This document shows positions 28,453-35,149 of a DNA stretch of 64,000 nucleotides, in pieces. Position numbers and translations under genes: made by a program. The notes under the pieces were generated by a model. It did not search any database. It saw only the letters and a program-made list of their open reading frames with translations, and was not told where the DNA came from. The stretch comes from Bacteroidia bacterium (GTDB lineage: Bacteria > Bacteroidota > Bacteroidia > J057): contig JAUIGE010000003.1 in the NCBI GenBank assembly GCA_030430205.1, positions 1 through 64,000 of the forward strand, given 5' to 3'. How positions within the stretch are numbered: the stretch's first letter is position 1; every line of letters begins with the position of its first letter.

Positions 28453-28474
28453 ATCAGATTATGGACAATCTGAT
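28453..28474. promoter_or_regulatory. Operator-like inverted repeat upstream of the sensor gene
   Basis: ATCAGATT (28453-28460) and AATCTGAT (28467-28474) form a perfect 8-bp dyad with a 6-base centre, 34 bases upstream of the sensor gene start. Half-sites ATCAG/CTGAT recur in a second palindrome at 28548-28559. It is a good candidate site for the Fis-type HTH of the neighbouring response regulator. Confidence 0.5.
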
Positions 28475-28547
28475 CTGACAGTTAAGTAAACGTGAATTTG
28501 AATTTTTACCTAATAATTAAAAATGGATACAAAGTTAAATCATTTTA

Positions 28548-28559
28548 AATCAGCTGATT
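28548..28559. promoter_or_regulatory. Second palindrome with the same half-site
   Basis: AATCAGCTGATT is a perfect 12-bp palindrome sharing the ATCAG/CTGAT half-site with the dyad at 28453-28474, in the same intergenic region. Confidence 0.4.
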
Positions 28560-28622
28560 ATATAACTAATATAAATAGAAAGTAGAAAATTATTCTACAC
28601 ATGGATGGTTTGGAATATTATT

Positions 28623-30005
28623 TTAATCAGATTTTACTTTGCCATATGCACGTCTCATACTTGGACATTTTTGAATCAGGTCAGGATATAATTCCATGTA
28701 TTTATTGTAGTAAGTTTTTTTCAGGTTATCTGTTGTTGTTTTCCATAATAAGGCAACCTGCCTTTTTTGGTCTCTAAAGCCTTCAAATCTTTGGAATGCA
28801 TTTTCAAGATAAGATAACTCGACTTCTGCAATGATTCTTTTCATGTTATCAAACTCTTCATCGGGGCTGAAAAGCTCTTTAGGTAATTGCTCCCAGCTCA
28901 ATTTTGCGGTTTTAAAATTACCTTCATGCTGTTCTTTATGCTTTTCTAAGGCACGTCTTAACATGCCGAAAAATTGACTCAGGTTACCTGGATAATCATA
29001 TTTTTTAAAACTCATCCTAATTTCTTTGGAAAGAAAATGTAGTGGCATATCGTGTTTTTCCAACCACTGATCCAGGATTTCTTTGATTGCTTTTTTCCGA
29101 TGCCTCAGAGCTTTTAATTGAAGATGATCCAATCCTTCAAATAATTCGGGAAGGAGCTTTTTTTCACGCATCAATTCTTCTGGGGACTCATGCAATAAAA
29201 TAACTGCCTGTATAGCCAAAGGCTCATTGCTTCCGGAGAATCTCTGGTCGCGTAGGAAATGCCAAAAAGCTTCTTGAAAATCCAGAGAGGTAGAGGGTAA
29301 GTTATCTAGTTGAAGAATCCGGTTGCGGGCTTTACGAAAAATATTTTTTCCTTTACTTCCATATTTATTACTAATCATCCTCATCAATTCCTTCTCAGAG
29401 TAAGTTGCGAGATTTTCTCTGAGGTGCTCTACCCGGCTTCTATCATAAAGTGAATAAACCCGCAAAAAATTAGTGACCTGAGATTTGCCAGTCCCAATTT
29501 CACCGATCACGAAAAAAGATGCCCTGGAAATAGCTAACTCTCTTAATTTGAGATGAACTTCTTCTTCAAAAGCGGTTGGCACCCAACTCTCACTCCAGAG
29601 CTCTTTGCGAGCTTCATCGCGAGTTCGTTTTTCGCTAACTAATTTATTGACATAATCTCGAAATTCTTTTTTGTAAGGCTTCCACGATGTTTTCCAAAGG
29701 TAATCATCTGCTCCATTTTTTACTGCTTGCACGATGATTTCTGGGTCTCTATATTTTGACAGAACAACGATAGTTACATGAGGATACCGCTGCCGAGTAC
29801 GAGTTATCTGCGGAAGACCTGCTAAACTCTTATCTCCCTGTCTAAAACCCAGGTCAACGAAAATTACATCTATTTCCTTGCGGGTGACCTGGCCTTTTAC
29901 ACCTACCAGGCTATTGAGATAATAAACATTGTGCGCTTCGAGCGCGCTGTCCATTTGCTCAAAAATATGTTTTTCATCATCCAGGACAAGAATGTTTCCT
30001 CGCAT
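28623..30005 (-). CDS. NtrC-like response regulator (REC, degenerate AAA+, Fis-type HTH) lacking the GAFTGA loop
   Basis: This protein has 460 residues. The receiver is intact: D9/D10, phosphoacceptor D51, S83 and K105 (GADDYLWKTSW). The AAA+ domain (about 145-370) has Walker A GEIGTGKS (168-175) and a Walker B-like ILQLDNLP with Asn235 in place of the catalytic Glu. The sensor-II region YDYPGNLSQFFGMLRRALE matches the YPWPGNVRELEN motif of sigma-54 activators. The GAFTGA loop is absent (the region about 205-222 reads YSEKELMRMISNKYGSKGK), so it should not activate sigma-54 polymerase in the usual way. The C-terminus (VELSYLENAFQRFEG ... QVALLWKTTTDNLKK) is a Fis-like HTH. It is the probable transcriptional output of the locus. 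Confidence 0.82.
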   Translation of the reverse strand: MRGNILVLDDEKHIFEQMDSALEAHNVYYLNSLVGVKGQVTRKEIDVIFVDLGFRQGDKSLAGLPQITRTRQRYPHVTIVVLSKYRDPEIIVQAVKNGADDYLWKTSWKPYKKEFRDYVNKLVSEKRTRDEARKELWSESWVPTAFEEEVHLKLRELAISRASFFVIGEIGTGKSQVTNFLRVYSLYDRSRVEHLRENLATYSEKELMRMISNKYGSKGKNIFRKARNRILQLDNLPSTSLDFQEAFWHFLRDQRFSGSNEPLAIQAVILLHESPEELMREKKLLPELFEGLDHLQLKALRHRKKAIKEILDQWLEKHDMPLHFLSKEIRMSFKKYDYPGNLSQFFGMLRRALEKHKEQHEGNFKTAKLSWEQLPKELFSPDEEFDNMKRIIAEVELSYLENAFQRFEGFRDQKRQVALLWKTTTDNLKKTYYNKYMELYPDLIQKCPSMRRAYGKVKSD

Positions 30006-30169
30006 ATCCAGCTACTATAAAGTAAATAAATTGATTTCTTACTGCTCTGCTAGTATACTATACTTCTAAAAAAGGGTTGATGAAATCGTTTTTTTTAATA
30101 AATCAGTCGGCTCATTATCAGTTAGATATGAGAAAACAAATAGCGGAAGAAGAATATTTTTCGAAATTT

Positions 30170-31126
30170 CTACTTCCCCCATTGATTATAAATCTTGTAG
30201 AAGCGGTTGTTTTCTGTGAAGGAAAGCATTTCTTGCAGGTCCTTTGAGAAAGGATTATGAGAAGAGAGGTTTAGCTCTTTTTTGATATATTGAGACACCT
30301 TTGACACCATATGTTGGGATTGTTTTAAGGCGCCATTTTCCACTAAAATATTGAGAACCCATTTCTCCTGCCTTGCTCTATAATATAGGAAGTTTAGATT
30401 TCCTTCTGAATAGTACCGTAAGATGCTTTGAATATCTTTTTCATGTTTTCTTTCAGAACGCTCCTTTTGAGCCAGTACAATTAATGGCAAAGTAAAAATC
30501 CGCATCCGAAGATCATTAAAGGTATCCTCTTGATTTTTAGCTACAGTTTTTAGGTCAAAGCTTGCGGGCACAAAGTCGCAATTGTCATTGACCAACTGCT
30601 GAGCCAGTCCATAATATTTTGCATATGTCAGCAAAGCCGATTTTTCAGTTGGTGAACAACCAAAAAGGTCAATTAATAACTCTGTAAATACCTGAAAAAA
30701 AACAGCATTGATCAAAAACGACCTTTGCAGATACATTTCAAGGTAACCTTTCTGTCTTATAGCTGGATATTTAAGCCGACTTGAGGTATTCAAGACCTTT
30801 ACAAAGTCTCCGACTCCTGCATATGTTTGAATATTTTTGGGCAAAGGAGAGTTGAAATGAGGCTGAAAAAAATGATTGACACTTAGAAATTCCTGATCTA
30901 GCACAAATCCCAGATCATAGTAATAGAAGAGTTTTTCTACTGTCAATATAACTTTTTGCTGTAGGTCTCTTTCAAATTCATTTTTGATAAAAGTATTCAT
31001 TGCCAACTCAAGCTCTTGGCGTTCTTCTCTATTTCGCTTTCTAGAGGCCTGGTTTACCACCCCAAATTTTCCATCAAAATAATGATTGTCCAGATACATT
31101 AGGGTAATGCAGTACTCACCCACCAT
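30170..31126 (-). CDS. Degenerate isoprenoid-synthase-like protein (trans-prenyltransferase fold)
   Basis: This protein has about 318 residues in the preferred frame start (31126), a usual length for polyprenyl synthases. Residues about 173-216 resemble the second Asp-rich region and its downstream motif: YGLAQQLVNDNCDFVP (family: GLAFQIvDDilD) and DLRMRIFTLPLIVLA (family: DLreGKvTLPlI). The first DDxxD motif is not evident, so catalysis is doubtful. The same frame stays open to 31570, but the extra 148 residues contain a single alanine and many Cys, His, Trp and Phe, unlike a real domain, so I did not include them. It lies upstream of the response regulator on the same strand. Could be a repurposed lipid-binding or inactive enzyme. 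Confidence 0.5.
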   Translation of the reverse strand: MVGEYCITLMYLDNHYFDGKFGVVNQASRKRNREERQELELAMNTFIKNEFERDLQQKVILTVEKLFYYYDLGFVLDQEFLSVNHFFQPHFNSPLPKNIQTYAGVGDFVKVLNTSSRLKYPAIRQKGYLEMYLQRSFLINAVFFQVFTELLIDLFGCSPTEKSALLTYAKYYGLAQQLVNDNCDFVPASFDLKTVAKNQEDTFNDLRMRIFTLPLIVLAQKERSERKHEKDIQSILRYYSEGNLNFLYYRARQEKWVLNILVENGALKQSQHMVSKVSQYIKKELNLSSHNPFSKDLQEMLSFTENNRFYKIYNQWGK

Positions 31127-31706
31127 AATTATCTTTTTTAGGATATGTATCTGGTTGGGGCTTGGACAGAAATTTAGACTTAGGTAACTGAAAATTTTAA
31201 AAATAAAATAACTTCTTACAGATGGGCTTATACAGTTCTGATCAGGGGAAAATGAAACTCTTTTTTCTAGTAAGGGAAAATGGGTGCAATTCATATCACT
31301 GCCCATCCACTGGTGAACGAGCCGCATTTCTTTTATTCTCCAATCTTGGCCTTCCTTTTCCCTATTAGGTTGCAATAAAGGCATTACGTCAACCCAATGC
31401 TTTTGCTTGAGGTTATAACACATGCTATGTGTGATTGAGGGTAAAACGATAAATTGATAGGGAAAAAGAAGAACTAGTGCTAGGTCAAATCTGAATTCAT
31501 TATACAAAATATTAGGGAAACCCAAAAACATAAATACATGAATATGTGTAATTGGGTGATAGTCAATCAATTGTAATGGTGGCTATCAAATAATTTCTAG
31601 TACAATTCTATTTCCAGTAATTAAAAAAAGCCACCACACCAGCGGCAGCTTCACAAGCAAAGCAATATGTCCTAACAAAAACTACTGAAAGTCAAAAAAA
31701 TAAACC
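31127..31706. other. Intergenic region upstream of the isoprenoid-synthase-like gene
   Basis: About 580 AT-rich bases. A minus-strand frame is open through much of it (to 31570), but its translation has a composition unlike a protein. No tRNA, clear repeat or terminator was seen. It marks the border between the AT-rich cluster and the housekeeping genes beyond 31.7 kb. Confidence 0.4.
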
Positions 31707-31955
31707 TTAAGCGGCATCTGCCTTATAACCCAAGCTTGGAGATACAAGCGCATCTCCTGCGCTGAAACACTCGATCATCACCAGGTCTCCAGCCTTGAGC
31801 TTTCCTAAAAACATGGACTTGATTCTTATTTCATAACAGGTGCCGTTGGGCATAAGGATTTCGCCATATGCACTACCGGGGTACTGCTTTTGGAGGATGC
31901 CCATTTCACCTTGTTGGCTGCGGGCGGGGCGGGAAATTCTGCTGTAATTTTTCAT
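31707..31955 (-). CDS. Small hypothetical protein, OB/SH3-like
   Basis: This protein has about 82 residues. The ATG at 31955 (MKNYSRISRPARSQQG) is preferred; an upstream ATG at 31976 adds seven residues. The segment YGEILMPNGTCYEIRIKSM ... KLKAGDLVMIECFSAGDAL looks like a small beta-barrel (OB or SH3). No family recognised. Single-gene unit on the minus strand. Confidence 0.5.
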   Translation of the reverse strand: MKNYSRISRPARSQQGEMGILQKQYPGSAYGEILMPNGTCYEIRIKSMFLGKLKAGDLVMIECFSAGDALVSPSLGYKADAA

Positions 31956-32119
31956 GGTATTGGGTGTAAAGATCAATTCTGGGATTACATTTTCTATACA
32001 CTAAAATACCCTTGTTAACAGGAATAGCCTCCAAAGTTAAAGTCGAAGAAGTTGTAACTGGTTGATCGTCAGTAGATAGTGACTTTTATTTGACCATCAG
32101 TTCGAATCTATTTCGCCCT

Positions 32120-32632
32120 TTAATGTCCCCCATACTCCTTCCCCTTCTCCACATAGCCTCTCGCTCCCGCGAGTATCCCCTCCAGCTGCGCCTCCGTCAA
32201 TCGTTTCACTTTCCGAGCGGGCACGCCCGCATACAGCCACCCACTCTCCAGCGCTACGCGCTCAGGCACCAGCGCCCCCGCTGCTACCAGCGTATGCCGA
32301 GGCACCACGGCCTCGTCGAGGATGATGGCGCCCATCCCTATGAGGACTTCGTCCTCAATCGTACAGCCATGCAGCATGGCTCCATGACCTAGGGTCACGT
32401 CATTGCCGACGATCGTCGGGCAACGGTGGGTGCTGGTATGGATGATGCATCCATCCTGGATATTGCTGCGCTGCCCGATGACGATGGCTTCGAGGTCGCC
32501 GCGCAGCACGGCGTTGAACCAGATGCTGCTCTCCGGGCCGATGGTCACATCGCCGATGATGGTCGCGCCTTGCGCGACGAAGACGCCTTTGGCGATCTTT
32601 GGCCAGATGTTATGATAAGGTAAAACGTTCAT
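32120..32632 (-). CDS. Gamma carbonic anhydrase family protein (YrdA/PaaY-like)
   Basis: This protein has 170 residues in a left-handed beta-helix of hexapeptide repeats (GVFVAQGATIIGDVTIGPESSIWFN). The metal-binding His residues are visible in IIHTSTHR and GNDVTLGHGAMLHGC, matching the three-His zinc site of the family, and VLIGMGAIILDEAVV is typical. The start MNVLPYHNIWPKI fits the family. Function: carbonic anhydrase or related acyl/CoA-linked hydrolase; family members are often of unknown substrate. Located just downstream of aroB (26 bp). Confidence 0.9.
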   Translation of the reverse strand: MNVLPYHNIWPKIAKGVFVAQGATIIGDVTIGPESSIWFNAVLRGDLEAIVIGQRSNIQDGCIIHTSTHRCPTIVGNDVTLGHGAMLHGCTIEDEVLIGMGAIILDEAVVPRHTLVAAGALVPERVALESGWLYAGVPARKVKRLTEAQLEGILAGARGYVEKGKEYGGH

Positions 32633-32658
32633 CGTTTTTTAATTTCTTCACTCTCACT

Positions 32659-33702
32659 CTATTTCCTCCTCCCATAAAAAGCCAGACCAGCCTTCACTTC
32701 TTCCTCCCCCAACACATAATCCACCACAAAATTGCCCGGACCTTTTATCAAGGTGCAGCGTACTTCTCCTCCCACATTTTTTTTGTCCTGATACAAATTC
32801 TGGAGGATTCGCGGCATTTCATCCTGTCTGATTGTGACCAGAGAGAAATGGAGGAAGAGATAATCCCTTATATTTTCCAGCGCTGATTCAGTAATCAGTC
32901 CTTGCTGGAAAGACACAAAAGCCTCTGCGACCATTCCTATGGCTATGGCTTCGCCATGTAGCAAATGGCCTTCGGTCCCTAGCCGCTGCGTCTCTATGGC
33001 ATGGCCGATCGTATGGCCAAAATTGAGCGCTTTGCGGGCTCCGCTTTCCTTGAAGTCAGATTCGACGATCTGAGATTTGATTTGAACAGAATGGCGGATA
33101 AGTGTCTCCCAATCCATTGTAAGGAGATCTTTTTGCGCTTGCAGAGCTTGCCAGCCGGAAGCGTCAGCTATCAGATGATGCTTGATGACTTCGGCGAAGC
33201 CGGAGCGGAGTTCTAGGAAAGGGAGGGTCTTGAGGAAGTCTGGCCAGATAACCACCGCCTGCGGTTCCTGAAACAAACCGATATGGTTTTTAAATCCCTG
33301 AAAGTCGATGCCCAATTTTCCGCCGACGCTCGCATCAACCTGCGAGAGCAGCGTGGTCGGAACCTGGATAAAATCCAGGCCTCGCTTATAGGTCGCCGCG
33401 GCGAAGCCGCCCATATCTCCCAATACACCTCCACCGAGGTTGATGACCAGGCTTTTGCGATCAAACTGATGCCTGGTGAGGGCATCCCATATTTCCTCGC
33501 AGGTGCGAAGGTTTTTATGCGATTCCCCGGGAGAAATGGTGAAGGTATGATGCCATGGCAAAAAGAGAGAGAACTTATTATAGCAATGGTTTTCGGTATG
33601 CGAATCCATCAATACCATGATTTTGCTGTAGGTATGGCCTTTCAGCCACTCCCTCAGCTTTTCCAGGCTGTCTTTTCCAATAAATATAGGGTATGCATTC
33701 AT
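32659..33702 (-). CDS. aroB: 3-dehydroquinate synthase
   Basis: This protein has 347 residues (family 350-360). It converts DAHP to 3-dehydroquinate in the shikimate pathway, using NAD and a divalent metal. The NAD site is visible (NLGGGVLGDMGGFAAATYKRG region), as are VPTTLLSQVDASVGGKLGID, SGFAEVIKHHLIAD and LNFGHTIGHAIE with the metal-binding His residues. Followed 26 bp later by the carbonic anhydrase-like gene. No other aro genes are nearby. Confidence 0.96.
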   Translation of the reverse strand: MNAYPIFIGKDSLEKLREWLKGHTYSKIMVLMDSHTENHCYNKFSLFLPWHHTFTISPGESHKNLRTCEEIWDALTRHQFDRKSLVINLGGGVLGDMGGFAAATYKRGLDFIQVPTTLLSQVDASVGGKLGIDFQGFKNHIGLFQEPQAVVIWPDFLKTLPFLELRSGFAEVIKHHLIADASGWQALQAQKDLLTMDWETLIRHSVQIKSQIVESDFKESGARKALNFGHTIGHAIETQRLGTEGHLLHGEAIAIGMVAEAFVSFQQGLITESALENIRDYLFLHFSLVTIRQDEMPRILQNLYQDKKNVGGEVRCTLIKGPGNFVVDYVLGEEEVKAGLAFYGRRK

Positions 33703-33728
33703 GTGAAGTCAAAGCAAAATGAATGCGC

Positions 33729-34328
33729 TTAAAAAGCAAAACCAATGGTGAGGGAAGCACGAAGCAGAATAGGACTAAAACCGGGTATCAGGTTTCTGAA
33801 TAACCCGGGAATATCATTTTCATCAAAATCTCCATACCTGACATTCAGGCTTTTTTTAGCGAGTCCTGGCCCGATAAGGGCTTCAATTGAAAAAACCTTG
33901 GATATGATGTGTTGATAGCCCAATACAAGCCCTGCTCCTATGGTATTCAATTCAACACTGGAGATGATCTCTTGGGCTTCATTCTCAACCGTGACCGATA
34001 AATTGGTATAACGCATATAAGGGCCTCCAAACAAGCCGTGAGGCGCTTTGTTTCTGCCACGAGCCAGATAGTATCTGAATTCAGGAGTAATGCCTACACC
34101 TCTAAAAATGAATTGCTTGTCTCCAAATTTGGGAGAAAAACCGGATGCAAAGAGCCCCACTTGTACACTCTTATGATCGTCAAGGGCCCGTTCATATTGT
34201 CCGTTAAGGTTTAATGCCAGCAGGCTGGGAGGGTTCAATTTTAGCACATTAAGCTGGGCTACTGCTTTCTGCTGTATAGAAAGAAAAACGCAACAAAAAA
34301 TGGCGAGGATCAAACATGTTTTTTTCAT
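33729..34328 (-). CDS. Outer membrane beta-barrel protein (DUF3575-like)
   Basis: This protein has about 199 residues with a signal peptide (MKKTCLILAIFCCVFLSIQQKAVAQ). Alternating strands (LLALNLNGQYERALDDHKSVQVGLFA; GVGITPEFRYYLARGRN; GPYMRYTNLSVTVENEA) and a terminal aromatic residue (LRASLTIGFAF) indicate a small barrel like DUF3575 proteins. The start at 34328 is chosen for the signal peptide; upstream Met codons exist. Precedes aroB by 26 bp, so it may be co-transcribed. Confidence 0.75.
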   Translation of the reverse strand: MKKTCLILAIFCCVFLSIQQKAVAQLNVLKLNPPSLLALNLNGQYERALDDHKSVQVGLFASGFSPKFGDKQFIFRGVGITPEFRYYLARGRNKAPHGLFGGPYMRYTNLSVTVENEAQEIISSVELNTIGAGLVLGYQHIISKVFSIEALIGPGLAKKSLNVRYGDFDENDIPGLFRNLIPGFSPILLRASLTIGFAF

Positions 34329-34394
34329 AATCGTCATCTGCATCTGTTTTATGATAATAGTAAACGGCCTACAGCCCATAACCTTATCACCAAG

Positions 34395-34889
34395 CTACAA
34401 TTCTTTCTGCAAGCGTTCAAAAATCTCATATACAGCCGGACACACCTCTGTATTTTTCAGGCTCAGCGAAAGGCGTTTTCGAATCCCCTTGCGGTTGGTG
34501 TGCGGATAATCCCGACAGGCTTTGGGACGCACATCATAAATCAGGCATTTGTTGTCTTCCAATAAAAAATGGCAGGGAGCCTCCTGGAGGACATAGTCCT
34601 CCTCATGATCCATATAGAGATAGGTCTCTATAAACTCATCCGGCTTCATTTTGAAGCTACGGGAAATCCGATTGATATCGGATTCGGTAAAGACCGGACT
34701 GGTTGTCTTGCAGCAATTTGCGCATTGCAGGCAATCTGTATGCTGGAAAACCTCCTCGTGGAGTTGGTGGAACTGTTGTTCGAGTTTTTGAGGTTTAAGC
34801 TTGCGAAGCCTGGCAACCAGTTTTTGATTTTGGCTCTTTTTCGCCAATGCACGCTCTGTTAAGCCCTCTGCTAAATGGGATTCTGACAC
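34395..34889 (-). CDS. YkgJ family cysteine-cluster (Fe-S/zinc) protein
   Basis: This protein has about 164 residues from a GTG at 34889. The conserved Cys motifs are present: DCLQCANCCKTTSP, then CHFLLEDNKCLIYDVRPKACRDYP, and a final Cys near residue 150 (NTEVCPAVYE). Family members bind a metal or Fe-S cluster and are of unknown function. An ATG at 34955 would add 22 residues, but the putative promoter (TATTTTTG on the minus strand at 34909-34916) lies downstream of it, and the homologous part begins after the GTG. Divergent from aconitase, sharing a regulatory region with two dyads. Confidence 0.85.
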   Translation of the reverse strand: MSESHLAEGLTERALAKKSQNQKLVARLRKLKPQKLEQQFHQLHEEVFQHTDCLQCANCCKTTSPVFTESDINRISRSFKMKPDEFIETYLYMDHEEDYVLQEAPCHFLLEDNKCLIYDVRPKACRDYPHTNRKGIRKRLSLSLKNTEVCPAVYEIFERLQKEL

Positions 34890-34908
34890 ATGTTGATGAT
34901 TAGGCCTG

Positions 34909-34916
34909 CAAAAATA
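34909..34916 (-). promoter_or_regulatory. -7 box (TATTTTTG) for the YkgJ-family gene
   Basis: On the minus strand TATTTTTG matches TAnnTTTG and lies 20 bases before the GTG at 34889, which decides the start. The -33 element is not clear. Confidence 0.4.
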
Positions 34917-34957
34917 CGGGACGAAAGCCGGGTTTTTGTATAAAAAGCAAAACATTT

Positions 34958-34975
34958 TTAGCGAATTTTCGCTAT
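34958..34975. promoter_or_regulatory. Operator copy 1 upstream of aconitase
   Basis: TTAGCGAA-TT-TTCGCTAT: 8-base arms (last base mismatched), 2-base centre. Its centre lies 28 bp from that of the second copy at 34986. Confidence 0.65.
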
Positions 34976-34978
34976 ATA

Positions 34979-35008
34979 TTGATAATTAGCGAAAATTCGC
35001 TAAATTTG
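34979..35008 (+). promoter_or_regulatory. Aconitase promoter overlapped by operator
   Basis: TTG (34979-34981), a 19-base spacer and TAAATTTG (35001-35008) match the Bacteroidota promoter pattern. Operator copy 2 covers the spacer and the start of the -7 box, so a bound protein would block initiation. The predicted leader to the ATG at 35150 is about 135 bases. Confidence 0.6.
34986..35003. promoter_or_regulatory. Operator copy 2, inside the aconitase promoter
   Basis: TTAGCGAA-AA-TTCGCTAA: perfect 8-base arms around a 2-base centre. Same arms as copy 1, in the divergent region between the YkgJ-family gene and aconitase. The binding regulator is unknown; regulators of acetate/TCA genes of the RamB/ScfR (XRE) type are one possibility by analogy only. 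Confidence 0.7.
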
Positions 35009-35149
35009 CATCGTTACTTTTACGCATTCCAATAGTCGAATATTATCTGAATCAATCAGGTAAAAACTTGATACTGCACCTTCGTTCTTCGTAATATTGT
35101 GGTCTTCAATTTATTGAATGCTTTTGCAAACTATTTAACAGAAATATTT

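Noticed and set aside
31127-31570. N-terminal extension of the isoprenoid-synthase-like gene
   Set aside because: The frame is open, but 148 residues contain one alanine and abundant Cys, His, Trp and Phe; from 31126 the protein has the usual length of the fold. Kept only as an alternative start.
34890-34955. ATG start at 34955 for the YkgJ-type gene
   Set aside because: A TATTTTTG -7 box lies downstream of it and the 22 added residues are not family-like; the GTG at 34889 fits better.
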